64,000 bases of DNA from Christensenella sp964494645 (GTDB lineage: Bacteria > Bacillota > Clostridia > Christensenellales > Christensenellaceae), in assembly GCA_964494645.1 (NCBI GenBank), contig CAZBSH010000001.1, positions 1 to 64,000 on the forward strand, in the 5' to 3' direction. The position numbers and the translations under genes are program-made. The notes under the pieces are model-generated. The model worked only from the letters and a program-made list of their open reading frames with translations. It was not told where the DNA came from and made no database searches. Each line of letters opens with the position of its first letter. Positions within the stretch are counted from its first letter, which is position 1. Positions 33,243 to 41,456 of the stretch are shown piece by piece.

Positions 33243-34142
33243 ATGAAAACATTACACATGGAACTGGATTGGTTTGCGAATACGAACCACACGGGCTTTT
33301 ATGTCGCATTGCATAAAGGCTATTACAAAGATCTGGGTGTCGACCTTCATATCAATGGCGAATTCGGGGGGTGCGGACACCAGTTTGCGGGCAAGCCGGA
33401 TATTGTTGTCGCGCCGGAGCCGGCAATGCTTGTTTACATGGACGAAGCGCCGGAGGAGGAACAGGCAACAGCGATCGCAGTGCTTACGCAGCGCAACGAT
33501 TCAGGGATCATTTCTCTGCAATCGTGCGGCGCGACCCGTCCGCGCGAGCTGGAAGGGAAGCGCCTCACGCACTGGACGCCTGCATGGTTTCACGCAGTGA
33601 TCGGTTATGCGGTGGAGCAAGACGGCGGAGACTATTCCAAAGTGAAGTTAGTCACGAAGGATGTGGGAGATATTGTGGAAACATTGGGGGTTGACGGCGA
33701 TGCTGTGTGGATATACAAGAACTGGGAATGGTTCGTGATGAAGCATGCCGGCAAAGCCTGCGATTACTTTGCGCTTGCGGATTTTTACGATGTGATGGAT
33801 TTTTGCGCACCGGCAGTCGCCGCGAAAAACGCGTTGATCAAAAGCGATCCGGAAGCGATGCGCGCGTTTGTAAAGGCAAGCGATCAAGGTTTTATTGACG
33901 CGGCAAACGATCCACGCGAGGCGGCGAAGATATTGCATGGCTTTACGCCGCACTTTGACCTTGACCTGCTCATCGAAAGTCAGGAATATATTTCGAAAAT
34001 ATACTTAAACGAGCAGGGGCACTGGGGTACGATCCGTCCGGAACGCTGGACGAAATTCAGCGCATTTATGAAGGATAAGGGAATGATCAAAACAGACTAC
34101 GCAACAAGCGAAGATCGTTTCACAAACAAATTTCATGGATAA
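33243..34142 (+). CDS. NMT1/THI5-like pyrimidine-binding protein without signal peptide
   Basis: The 299-residue protein has the NMT1/THI5 periplasmic-binding-protein-type-2 fold. It opens MKTLHMELDWFANTNHTGFY and ALHKGYYKDLGVDLHI, the pattern of ThiY, which binds thiamin pyrimidine precursors. It begins directly with the first strand: there is no signal peptide, lipobox or membrane helix, and the in-frame bases upstream are inside ykoE and hydrophilic. So it should be cytoplasmic. It stands between S component and ATPase, where YkoF (a cytoplasmic HMP/thiamin binder) belongs in Bacillus. It may hold imported pyrimidine, or act as an HMP-phosphate synthase like THI5, although the THI5 CCCFC motif is absent. 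Confidence 0.82.
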   Translation: MKTLHMELDWFANTNHTGFYVALHKGYYKDLGVDLHINGEFGGCGHQFAGKPDIVVAPEPAMLVYMDEAPEEEQATAIAVLTQRNDSGIISLQSCGATRPRELEGKRLTHWTPAWFHAVIGYAVEQDGGDYSKVKLVTKDVGDIVETLGVDGDAVWIYKNWEWFVMKHAGKACDYFALADFYDVMDFCAPAVAAKNALIKSDPEAMRAFVKASDQGFIDAANDPREAAKILHGFTPHFDLDLLIESQEYISKIYLNEQGHWGTIRPERWTKFSAFMKDKGMIKTDYATSEDRFTNKFHG

Positions 34143-35589
34143 ATCCGGTATTGTATGTGACGATCTGATCTTTCGGTATTCGCAGACAAGTAAATATGAA
34201 ATCATCAGCCACGCGTCCCTTGCGATCGAGCAGGGGCGCGTTACTGTAATCAGCGGTTCATCCGGTTGTGGAAAAAGCACGCTTCTTTACCTGATGGCGG
34301 GGATATATCCTCAAAATGCGGGAGTCGTTGATGGCGGTCGTGTTTTGGTGGAAGGACAAGAGATCGGTGAGTTAGAACCTTCCGAGCGTATGCCGCTTAT
34401 AGGAATGATGTTTCAAAACCCGGATTTGCAGTTTTGTATGGATACCGTGGAAAACGAACTCATTTTTTGTTTGGAAAACAAAGGGGAAGATCCGGCGGAT
34501 ATGCAGCGGCAAATGGACGAGGCGCTTGTTTTTTGCGGCATTTCCCATTTGAAGAAAAAGCTGTTGTACACGCTTTCAGGCGGAGAAAAGCAAAAGGTAA
34601 TGCTCGCTTGTGTGATAGTATTGCGTCCGAAATGGCTGTTGCTTGATGAGCCGTTTGCGAATATTGATCCGGATTCCACGGTGGAGCTGGTGCAAAGGCT
34701 AGGGAGACTCAATCGGGAAATGGGTGTTGGTATCGTGGCGGTAGACCATCAGGTGGCGCACTGGCTTCCGATCATGGACGAGGTTGTGCTGCTCGGCGCG
34801 GGAGCGGAGTTACTTGCGCGCGGGATTACGCGCGATACGATAAAAGAATATAAGCAAACCTTTGAAGAGCTTGGCATCGTATATCCGGGGCAGAGCTACC
34901 GGAAACCGTCGCGGCGGGAGTGTAAGAAAGAAGACACAGTGCTTTCTATTCGCGGATTGTGTGCCGGATATGGGGACAGGGTGGTCCTTGACGGTCTGGA
35001 TGCTGACTTTGTCCGTGGGAAAGCGTATGCTGTGACCGGGCTTTCGGGAAGCGGGAAAAGCACGTTGTTTTCCGTGCTGTGCGGTATCGTTCCCTATCGG
35101 GGAAGCGTGGCGCTTGACGGGCAGGAATTGAAAAAAATGCGTAAGAAAGCACTCAGCCACAAGCTCGGGTTTGTGTTCCAGAATCCGCAGGATCAATTTG
35201 TCGCACCAAGCGTATTTGATGAGATCGCGGTCAGCCTCAAAAAAAGGGTGGCGGAAGACGAGATGCAAGAACGCGTCAAGGCGGTGCTGAAGGAGATTGG
35301 GCTGTGGAAATACCGTTACCTGTCGCCGTTTATGCTGAGTCAGGGGCAGCAGCGCAGGTTGGCGGTGGCGGCGCTTCTGGCTTATGACTGCGAAATATTG
35401 GTGTGCGACGAACCGACATACGCGCAAGACCTGCGCGCGATCAGCGCAGTCATGGAGTTGCTTGATAAGCGGGTGGAGAAGGGACTGACCTTGATTTTCT
35501 CCACGCACGACAGGCAGCTTGCGCACGATTATGCGGATGAACTCTTTGTATTGCGAGATAAAAAACTGACGCGGGAGGAAATGCGATGA
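34135..35589 (+). CDS. ykoD: ECF transporter double ABC ATPase, YkoD type
   Basis: The 484-residue protein is two fused ABC ATPases. The first has Walker A GSSGCGKST, signature LSGGEKQ and Walker B LLLDEPF; the second has GLSGSGKST, a divergent signature LSQGQQRRL and ILVCDEPT. It energises vitamin uptake by the S and T components. It overlaps the NMT1-like gene by eight bases and the T-component gene by four, showing tight coupling of all four genes. Confidence 0.93.
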   Translation: MDKSGIVCDDLIFRYSQTSKYEIISHASLAIEQGRVTVISGSSGCGKSTLLYLMAGIYPQNAGVVDGGRVLVEGQEIGELEPSERMPLIGMMFQNPDLQFCMDTVENELIFCLENKGEDPADMQRQMDEALVFCGISHLKKKLLYTLSGGEKQKVMLACVIVLRPKWLLLDEPFANIDPDSTVELVQRLGRLNREMGVGIVAVDHQVAHWLPIMDEVVLLGAGAELLARGITRDTIKEYKQTFEELGIVYPGQSYRKPSRRECKKEDTVLSIRGLCAGYGDRVVLDGLDADFVRGKAYAVTGLSGSGKSTLFSVLCGIVPYRGSVALDGQELKKMRKKALSHKLGFVFQNPQDQFVAPSVFDEIAVSLKKRVAEDEMQERVKAVLKEIGLWKYRYLSPFMLSQGQQRRLAVAALLAYDCEILVCDEPTYAQDLRAISAVMELLDKRVEKGLTLIFSTHDRQLAHDYADELFVLRDKKLTREEMR

Positions 35590-36290
35590 AAAATTTGAAT
35601 CCTGCGTCAAAGCTGATCGGTGTGCTGATCCCGATCATCATCATTGCTTTCGTATATAATACGGTGTTGAATTTTGTCATCGTAGCAGTGTGTATGGCGG
35701 TGCTCGTATTTTCGCGTATTCAATGGAAAAACGCGCTTAAGGTACTGATTCCTGTACTCATCCTCTCGGTGGGAATGTATATGACGGGGTATAAGTTTCA
35801 TGATGGCTCTAACGTCGGTGTGGGCGCCGCAACGGTTTCGTTGATTTCAGGAGGCGCAATCGGTAATGGATTGCAGCTCGCGAGCAGGGTATTGGCGTTT
35901 GGAAGTCTTGGGATGTTGTTTGTATTTACAACGGATACGATGAAACTGGTGCGTTCGATGGAACAACAGCTGCATATGCCTGTCAAGTTTGTGTATGGTT
36001 TGCTGGCGTCCTTTCAGTTGCTGCCCAACATCAGCCATGAATACAAAAAGACAAAGGCGGCGTTTCGCGCGCGAGGACTCTATCCCGTGTCGATCTCGCC
36101 GTCGCTTTTGACTCCGTTGATGGTAAAGGCGGTGCGCTGGTCGGAGGCGCTTGCGGCGGCAATGGAATCGCAGGGGTTTGATGATAAGGCAAAACGAACC
36201 TGCTACAGACCGCTTGTACTGCGACCGATAGACAGATTGTTTCCACTGATCACGACAGGGCTTCTTGTCCTGGGCATTGTTTTGCTTTAA
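35586..36290 (+). CDS. ykoC: ECF transporter T component, YkoC/CbiQ type
   Basis: The 234-residue membrane protein has four to five helices (LIGVLIPIIIIAFVYN and FVIVAVCMAVLVF early) and the two coupling motifs of T components, AFRARGLYP and AMESQGFDD, which carry the A-R-G type signatures that contact the ATPases. It completes the importer. The frame overlaps ykoD by four bases. Confidence 0.92.
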   Translation: MKNLNPASKLIGVLIPIIIIAFVYNTVLNFVIVAVCMAVLVFSRIQWKNALKVLIPVLILSVGMYMTGYKFHDGSNVGVGAATVSLISGGAIGNGLQLASRVLAFGSLGMLFVFTTDTMKLVRSMEQQLHMPVKFVYGLLASFQLLPNISHEYKKTKAAFRARGLYPVSISPSLLTPLMVKAVRWSEALAAAMESQGFDDKAKRTCYRPLVLRPIDRLFPLITTGLLVLGIVLL

Positions 36291-36305
36291 CGCTTATGCT
36301 ATGAT
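36277..36305 (+). promoter_or_regulatory. Promoter of the YfbR-like gene
   Basis: TTGTTT (36277-36282) and TATGAT (36300-36305) are 17 bases apart, overlapping the end of ykoC. The next gene may thus be expressed independently of TPP. Confidence 0.6.
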
Positions 36306-36335
36306 GAAAAAAACAATGAAAAGGCGGGAAATAAT

Positions 36336-36914
36336 ATGAAAAAGAGCTTTTATGCATATATGTCGCGCTTAAAACATATCAAGCGCTGGGGACTCATGCG
36401 CAATAATATGGAAGAGGACGTTGCAGAGCATACCTTTACAGTGACGCTTTTGGCGCATGCTCTGTGCGTGATCAAGAATACCTGTTTTTGCGGCAGTGTA
36501 AGCGAAAAAGATGTGCTGTGCGCGGCGCTTTATCACGAGGCGAGCGAGGTCATCACGGGCGATTTGCCCACGCCCATCAAATACTTTGATGAAGATATCA
36601 CGCAGTCGTATAAGAAGATTGAGCGGCACGCAGAGGAGAAGCTCGTTTCGATGCTGCCGGAAGAAATGCAAGCAAAAATTGGACGTTATGTGTTGCAGGA
36701 AGTGGATAAAGATGTGCGTCTTCTTGTGAAAGCGGCGGACAGATTGAGCGCGTATATCAAGTGTATGGAAGAATTAAAGAGTGGGAATACGGAATTTGAA
36801 AAGGCGTGCGTGCGCACCAAAGAAGCGGTAGAAGCGATGGAAATGCCCGAGGTGTCGTACTTTATCGAGCACTTTTTACCGGGGTATGCGCTGACACTCG
36901 ATGAACTAAATTGA
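36336..36914 (+). CDS. yfbR: HD-domain 5'-deoxynucleotidase, YfbR-like
   Basis: The 192-residue HD protein follows the YfbR plan: FYAYMSRLKHIKRWGLMRNN at the N-terminus, the EEDVAEHTFTVTLLAHAL metal site, then ALYHEASEVITGDLPTPIKY and VKAADRLSAYIKC. YfbR removes the phosphate from dNMPs. It has its own promoter and a GGCGGGAA site. No link to the thiamin genes beyond position is seen. Confidence 0.92.
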   Translation: MKKSFYAYMSRLKHIKRWGLMRNNMEEDVAEHTFTVTLLAHALCVIKNTCFCGSVSEKDVLCAALYHEASEVITGDLPTPIKYFDEDITQSYKKIERHAEEKLVSMLPEEMQAKIGRYVLQEVDKDVRLLVKAADRLSAYIKCMEELKSGNTEFEKACVRTKEAVEAMEMPEVSYFIEHFLPGYALTLDELN

Positions 36915-36919
36915 AAGCC

Positions 36920-36948
36920 TTGACAGCAAGGCGACCGTATGGTATGAT
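36920..36948 (+). promoter_or_regulatory. Sigma-A promoter of rplJ-rplL
   Basis: TTGACA (36920-36925) and TATGAT (36943-36948) are 17 bases apart. The -35 sits inside a small inverted repeat, GCCTTG-ACAG-CAAGGC (36917-36932). Confidence 0.85.
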
Positions 36949-36974
36949 TTTACTTGCGTAAAAATGAATAATGT

Positions 36975-37093
36975 AAAAAGCCATAGACTCAGGAGCATAT
37001 GCTTAAAACGGAAGATCCTGACGAGGTCGATTTTCTAAGAATACTTGATTGTGCTCTTATAAAGTCCTCGTGGCTTTATGAAGAGCATTTTTT
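36975..37093 (+). promoter_or_regulatory. L10 leader with attenuator terminator
   Basis: The transcribed 5' region before rplJ can pair AAAGCCA (36977-36983) with TGGCTTT (37071-37077). The alternative is a strong terminator in which 37052-37064 pairs with 37074-37087, followed by six T (37088-37093). The two structures exclude one another. This is the design of the L10 leader, where L10(L12)4 binding sets transcription of its own operon. Confidence 0.88.
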
Positions 37094-37128
37094 ATTTGAA
37101 TCCGGCGCAGTGAAGAAGGTGAAACGAT

Positions 37129-37656
37129 TTGAAAGAAGCGAAGTTGCAAGAAAAGCAAGCGATTGTTGCGGACGTGATTGATAAAATGAAGCGTTCACAG
37201 TGCATGGTAGTACTTGACTATCGCGGACTTACGGTGGAAGAGGTCACAAATTTAAGAAACCAGTTTCGTGAAGCGGGCGTAGAGTACAAAGTTATCAAAA
37301 ACAATATGCTCAAACGCGCGGCTGACGAGCTGAACATCGAGGGCGTGGAAGAATATTTCAAAGGTCCGAGCGCAGTTGCATTCGGATATGAAGATCCGGT
37401 TGCACCGGCAAAGATCCTGTGTAAGTTCGTAAAAGATACGAAAAAGACAGAGATCAAAGGTGGTATCTTAGACGGCAAGGTAATGGACGCAGAGGGCATC
37501 ACGAATTTGTCCAAGCTCCCGTCAAGGGAAGAGCTCCTCGCGAAAATGCTGGGCAGCATGAACGCTCCGGTTACAAACTTTGTGGGAGTGCTCGCGGCGA
37601 TTCCGAGAGGTCTTGTATGTGCGCTTAACGCAATCGCACAGCAAAAACAGGCATAA
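37129..37656 (+). CDS. rplJ: 50S ribosomal protein L10
   Basis: The 175-residue protein uses a TTG start with AAGGTG upstream. L10 features include KMKRSQCMVVLDYRGLTVEEV, LRNQFREAGVEYKVIKNNML and the GPSAVAFGYEDPV loop, plus the C-terminal helix that carries L7/L12 dimers. It is autoregulated through the leader upstream. Confidence 0.97.
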   Translation: MKEAKLQEKQAIVADVIDKMKRSQCMVVLDYRGLTVEEVTNLRNQFREAGVEYKVIKNNMLKRAADELNIEGVEEYFKGPSAVAFGYEDPVAPAKILCKFVKDTKKTEIKGGILDGKVMDAEGITNLSKLPSREELLAKMLGSMNAPVTNFVGVLAAIPRGLVCALNAIAQQKQA

Positions 37657-37705
37657 ACAAAAACAAAAAATAATGAAAAAACAAATTTTGGAGGTTTAAA
37701 TTATT

Positions 37706-38080
37706 ATGGATAAAGCACAGATCATTGAAGCAATTGAAAAAATGAGCGTTCTGGAACTCGCGGAGCTCGTTTCTGAACTGGAAGAAAAATTCGGCGTAAG
37801 CGCTGCTGCTCCGGTAGCTGTTGCTGCTGCTCCGGCAGCCGGCGAAGGCGCTGCTGCTGCGGAAGAGAAAACAGAATTCGATGTAGTTCTGAAGGGCGCC
37901 GGCGCAGAAAAGATCAAAGTAATCAAAGTGGTAAGAGAAGCGACAGGTCTTGGCCTGAAAGAAGCGAAAGACATGGTAGACGGTGCTCCTTCCACAATCA
38001 AGGAAGCGATTTCCAAAGACGATGCGGAAAAGCTTGTTGCTGCACTGAAAGAAGCTGGCGCAGACGTAGAAATGAAATAA
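37706..38080 (+). CDS. rplL: 50S ribosomal protein L7/L12
   Basis: The 124-residue stalk protein has the N-terminal dimer helix region (IIEAIEKMSVLELAELVSEL), an Ala-rich hinge (VAVAAAPAAGEGAAAAEE) and the C-terminal factor-binding domain (KTEFDVVLKGAGAEKIKVIK and TGLGLKEAKDMVDGAP). GGAGG lies upstream. rpoBC does not follow; a terminator does. Confidence 0.97.
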   Translation: MDKAQIIEAIEKMSVLELAELVSELEEKFGVSAAAPVAVAAAPAAGEGAAAAEEKTEFDVVLKGAGAEKIKVIKVVREATGLGLKEAKDMVDGAPSTIKEAISKDDAEKLVAALKEAGADVEMK

Positions 38081-38097
38081 CCAAAAGCAACAAACAG

Positions 38098-38127
38098 ACG
38101 CGACCGGATTTCCGGTCGTGTTTTTTG
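38098..38127 (+). terminator. Terminator of rplJ-rplL
   Basis: The 8-bp perfect stem CGACCGGA/TCCGGTCG (38101-38118), with three more outer pairs, is followed by six T. Confidence 0.92.
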
Positions 38128-38142
38128 TTGAAGTATAATTTT

Positions 38143-38151
38143 TGATATAAT
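38143..38151 (+). promoter_or_regulatory. Extended -10 promoter before the small-gene trio
   Basis: TGATATAAT (TG at 38143-38144, TATAAT at 38146-38151) lies between the rplL terminator and the next gene. Another TATAAT is at 38134-38139. No good -35 is seen for either. Confidence 0.5.
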
Positions 38152-38242
38152 ACGGAGCAGGGATTGATTTTGTGTTTAACGACGAGTTTTCCGTGTATAT
38201 TTAAGTAGAATAAAAGCCATGGAGGCACGGGGGACATTTGGA

Positions 38243-38551
38243 ATGGAAAAACACATAAATCAAGAGGGAGAGGCTGATTTTTTAGAAGAAGCCCGCCTGA
38301 AAAGCAAAGAATTTTATATTAAAGCGACGCAAAACGCTGTGGAAGAAGCGTTTGCGGCAGAGAAAAATGCAAGGGCGGCGGCGCAAGATGCTCTTGCCTG
38401 TCTGGATGAATACGAAGCTGCGGGAACATCACAGGCGGCGGAAGACGCAAAGGAGCGAATCGACCAGTCGGTGGAATATTTGAAAAATTCAGCGCAGGCA
38501 ATGGCGGAAGCTGCGGAAGCGGTGCGCCTTGCTATGTCGGTCACACAATAA
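38243..38551 (+). CDS. Small alanine-rich helical protein, function unknown
   Basis: The start is taken as the ATG at 38243, eight bases after GGGGGA; an ATG at 38219 lacks a ribosome site. The 102-residue product is acidic, rich in Ala, Glu and Lys, and probably all helical (KNARAAAQDALACLDEYEAA and SAQAMAEAAEAVRLAMS). It has no signal peptide. It is 15 bases before the next helical gene, so the two are likely partners. No family is recognised. Confidence 0.65.
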   Translation: MEKHINQEGEADFLEEARLKSKEFYIKATQNAVEEAFAAEKNARAAAQDALACLDEYEAAGTSQAAEDAKERIDQSVEYLKNSAQAMAEAAEAVRLAMSVTQ

Positions 38552-38566
38552 GAGGGGGTAGTACAT

Positions 38567-39034
38567 ATGGCAATAAAAAACGAGAAGATGGAAAAGGCAA
38601 TGAAGGATGTTTCTAAAAAAGCTAAGGATGCAGGCGAGATCGCGGCAAAAGCCACCAAGGATGCAGGACAGGCGGTTGGAAAAGCTGCCAAGACTGCGGC
38701 GGATAAGGCAAAGGAAGGTCTTATGGCTTTTGGAAGCTCGGTAGCGAGCAAGTCAAAGGAGCTCATGGAGACCGCAAAACTCAATACGCAAAAAACACAA
38801 AAACAAAAAGAGATGGATGAGGCATATAGGCAGTTAGGAGAGATGGCATATGCCAAAGGGCGGCTTCGCGGCGATATGGCGGAAGTGGCGGCGCATATCA
38901 AACAACTTTATGGTGAGTTGCAGCAGATCGAAGTGGCTATTAATTGCGCACAGTCCACCAAGGAGTGTAAAGATTGCGGAAACAAATGCAATGTAGGCGA
39001 TAACTATTGCTCGCAGTGCGGTAAGAAATTATAA
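38567..39034 (+). CDS. Ala/Lys-rich helical protein with C-terminal zinc ribbon
   Basis: The first 75 residues of this 155-residue protein are made of 11-residue-like Ala/Lys repeats (KDAGEIAAKATKDAGQAVGK), of the kind seen in LEA-type or histone-H1-like amphipathic proteins. A helical stretch is followed by a zinc ribbon at the C-terminus, C-x2-C-x3-C...C-x2-C (KECKDCGNKCNVGDNYCSQC). Possible roles are nucleic acid or membrane surface binding; no exact family is recognised. GGGGGTAG precedes the ATG. Confidence 0.7.
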   Translation: MAIKNEKMEKAMKDVSKKAKDAGEIAAKATKDAGQAVGKAAKTAADKAKEGLMAFGSSVASKSKELMETAKLNTQKTQKQKEMDEAYRQLGEMAYAKGRLRGDMAEVAAHIKQLYGELQQIEVAINCAQSTKECKDCGNKCNVGDNYCSQCGKKL

Positions 39035-39041
39035 TCAGCTT

Positions 39042-39296
39042 ATGGAAAAGGATAAGTGGACAAATATTGCCGTGTATGGGTCGGAGGATACGCTTTGTGA
39101 AGAAGATTTTACACGGATAAAGGATAAGGTTCGCAGCGCATGGCGCGCCTTGGGATGGGTGCATTTGCGTATGACGAATGATCTGGATATAAAAAGCAGG
39201 ACTCCTCTTAAGAAGCCGGAGATGCGTGTGCGCATCGGTGAGGCAATGGATATGCTGCAAAAAATAATGGATCATGAACTGAGGGAGGACGAATAA
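39042..39296 (+). CDS. Small hypothetical protein
   Basis: The 84-residue protein begins eight bases after the zinc-ribbon gene and has no clear ribosome site, so it may be translated by coupling. It holds Trp-rich segments (DKVRSAWRALGWVHLRM) and a C-terminal helix (IGEAMDMLQKIMDHEL). It has no membrane helix. The stop codon is within a terminator stem. Function unknown. Confidence 0.6.
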   Translation: MEKDKWTNIAVYGSEDTLCEEDFTRIKDKVRSAWRALGWVHLRMTNDLDIKSRTPLKKPEMRVRIGEAMDMLQKIMDHELREDE

Positions 39297-39309
39297 CGTC
39301 CTCTTTTTT
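39285..39309 (+). terminator. Terminator of the small-gene trio
   Basis: GAGGACG (39285-39291) pairs with CGTCCTC (39297-39303) and six T follow. The stem covers the last codons of the upstream gene. Confidence 0.85.
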
Positions 39310-39348
39310 AATGCGGCGGGATTGATGCAAATATGATACAATAACGAG

Positions 39349-39354
39349 TATAAT
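39349..39354 (+). promoter_or_regulatory. Probable -10 element of the two-component operon
   Basis: A TATAAT lies 38 bases before the response-regulator start. The nearest TTGATG is 21 bases upstream, too far for a standard -35. Confidence 0.45.
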
Positions 39355-39391
39355 AAAAAGCAAGAGTAATACATTGAGGCGGGGGAAACAG

Positions 39392-40045
39392 ATGATACAT
39401 ATATTGGTTGTGGAGGATGAAATTCCGATCTCTAACCTGATTTCCATGAATCTTCGGGAAAACGGGTATTTTTGTGATGTCGCAAACGACGGGATGAAGG
39501 CTGCGGATTTGATCGAAGAAAATACCTATGACCTGATTCTGTTGGATATTATGCTGCCGCATGTAAGCGGGTACGAGTTGATGGAGTATATTCGTCCGCT
39601 TAATGTTCCCGTTATTTTTATTACGGCAAAAAATGATGTAGCGGACAGGGTCAAGGGGCTTCATTTGGGTGCGGACGATTACATCGTGAAGCCGTTTGAG
39701 ATCGTGGAACTTCTGGCACGCGTGGAAGCCGTTTTGCGCCGCTATAACAAAGGCGAGAGCAAGCTTGTGATCGAGGATGTGGAGATCAATACGCAATCGC
39801 GCAGTGTAAAAAAGAACGGACAACAAATCGACCTTACGATGAAGGAATACGAGTTACTGCTGCTTTTTATTCGCAATAAGAACATTGCGTTGTTTCGGGA
39901 AACGATCTTTGAGCGCGTGTGGCAGAGTGAATATTTGGGGGATACCCGCACGGTCGATCTCCACGTACAGAGGTTGCGTAAGAAACTCGGATGGGAAAAG
40001 CTGATCGTTGCGGTATATAAAGTAGGGTATCGGCTGGAAGTATAA
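39392..40045 (+). CDS. OmpR-family response regulator
   Basis: The 217-residue regulator starts at the ATG at 39392 after GGCGGGGGAA. The receiver domain has acidic residues VVEDE, the phosphorylated Asp52 in LLDIMLP and the switch Lys in ITAKND. The winged helix (about 125-217) ends in TRTVDLHVQRLRKKLGWEKLI. The kinase gene starts one base after its stop. The target genes are not evident; the third gene of this operon and the VanY-type gene are candidates. Confidence 0.95.
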   Translation: MIHILVVEDEIPISNLISMNLRENGYFCDVANDGMKAADLIEENTYDLILLDIMLPHVSGYELMEYIRPLNVPVIFITAKNDVADRVKGLHLGADDYIVKPFEIVELLARVEAVLRRYNKGESKLVIEDVEINTQSRSVKKNGQQIDLTMKEYELLLLFIRNKNIALFRETIFERVWQSEYLGDTRTVDLHVQRLRKKLGWEKLIVAVYKVGYRLEV

Positions 40046-40046
40046 T

Positions 40047-41456
40047 ATGAAATTTGCCTGGAAGGTATTCTTATCGACGATCATGGTTATCGCCGTCGTA
40101 TTTGCAATCGGCGGTTATATTTTGATTACCTCATCGTTTGATTCCGCCTTGCGGCGGGAAACTGACCGGGCACTCGAAGAAAACCAGCTGATGAAGCTTG
40201 CGTACGAAAGCGCAGCGATCCCCTATGAAGGGACGAAATTGACGGATGAGGCGATTACGATCATTGCGTCACAGCTGCAAAACAATGGGCGGCGGGACAT
40301 CGTGCTCGCGGACGATGCCTATCGAGAAATATATGTCGGTTCTCCGGGCGACTATGTGGATCAGGAGCTGCTAAAAAGCGCGGATGAGGGTCGCGCGTAT
40401 ACATTCACGGAGCAAGACGGGGGATATTGGATCACCGTAGGTTGTAAATCAGCCGCAGGCGGCAGAACGGTATACCTGCAAACTTCGCGCGATATTCTGG
40501 ATATTTTTACAGAGCGTACCCAGCAATTTGAAACATATGTTCGGATCAGCATCATCTTATTGCTTGCGGCGGCAGGTGTGATGTGGCTGGTCTCAATGTT
40601 TTTGACGCGTCCGCTGCGCAGGCTTTCGGTAACGACAAGGCGTATTGCGCAGGGGAATTACGGCGAGCGCATGAAGGTGACGAGCAATGATGAGATCGGT
40701 GATTTTACGCGCGACTTCAATTTGATGACGGATGCGGTAGAAGACAAAATATACGATTTGGAAAATGCAGCGCGCCAAAAAGAGGATTTTGTTGCCAGCT
40801 TTGCGCATGAATTGAAAACGCCGCTCACGTCTATCATTGGCTATGCGGACATGCTGCGCTCGCGCAATATGTCGCCGGAAGAAATGTTTATGGCCTCCAA
40901 TTATATTTTCACGGAAGGAAAACGTTTGGAAGCGCTTTCATTAAAACTTTTGGAATTGATGGTGCTGAATCGCAGTGAGTTTGAAAAAAGACGCGTCAAC
41001 CCGCGCATCCTGATTGAAGAGCTGGAAGGATTGATGCGACCGGTGATGGAGCAGGCGGGTATGGAGCTGCATGTCGCGGCGCAGAATTCGATTGTCATGC
41101 TGGAGCCGGACCTATTTAAAACACTGCTTGTTAACCTGATCGACAACGCAAAGAAAGCATCCGAGCCGGGCAGTATGATTGAGCTTTACGGAAAGATTGA
41201 TGGGCGCGATTATGTGTTTTGCGTAAAAGATTATGGCAGGGGTATCCCGCAAGATGAGATACGAAAGATCACGGAAGCGTTTTATATGGTCGATAAGAGC
41301 AGGGCGCGCGCACAAAACGGAGCGGGGCTTGGGCTGGCGCTCTCGGATAAGATCGCGTCGCTGCACGGAGCGCGGCTTGAGTTTAGGAGTATTGTGGATA
41401 AAGGGACGATCGTGTGCGTACGTGTGCGCAGGGCAAGGAGGCCGAAACGGGCATGA
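40047..41456 (+). CDS. Sensor histidine kinase
   Basis: The 469-residue kinase has a membrane helix at 5-27, an extracellular sensor of about 135 residues, a second helix near 170-190, a HAMP domain (RPLRRLSVTTRRIAQGNYGE), the HisKA box with His254 (FAHELKTPLTS) and a catalytic domain with N box LVNLIDNAKKAS, G1 DYGRGIP and G2 GAGLGLAL. It pairs with the regulator just upstream. The signal is unknown; the sensor domain is not one I can name. Confidence 0.95.
   Translation: MKFAWKVFLSTIMVIAVVFAIGGYILITSSFDSALRRETDRALEENQLMKLAYESAAIPYEGTKLTDEAITIIASQLQNNGRRDIVLADDAYREIYVGSPGDYVDQELLKSADEGRAYTFTEQDGGYWITVGCKSAAGGRTVYLQTSRDILDIFTERTQQFETYVRISIILLLAAAGVMWLVSMFLTRPLRRLSVTTRRIAQGNYGERMKVTSNDEIGDFTRDFNLMTDAVEDKIYDLENAARQKEDFVASFAHELKTPLTSIIGYADMLRSRNMSPEEMFMASNYIFTEGKRLEALSLKLLELMVLNRSEFEKRRVNPRILIEELEGLMRPVMEQAGMELHVAAQNSIVMLEPDLFKTLLVNLIDNAKKASEPGSMIELYGKIDGRDYVFCVKDYGRGIPQDEIRKITEAFYMVDKSRARAQNGAGLGLALSDKIASLHGARLEFRSIVDKGTIVCVRVRRARRPKRA

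Noticed and set aside
36999..37181. Possible 60-codon peptide in the rplJ leader
   Set aside because: It lies within the L10 leader and its terminator and runs into rplJ in another frame. The RNA structure explains the sequence.
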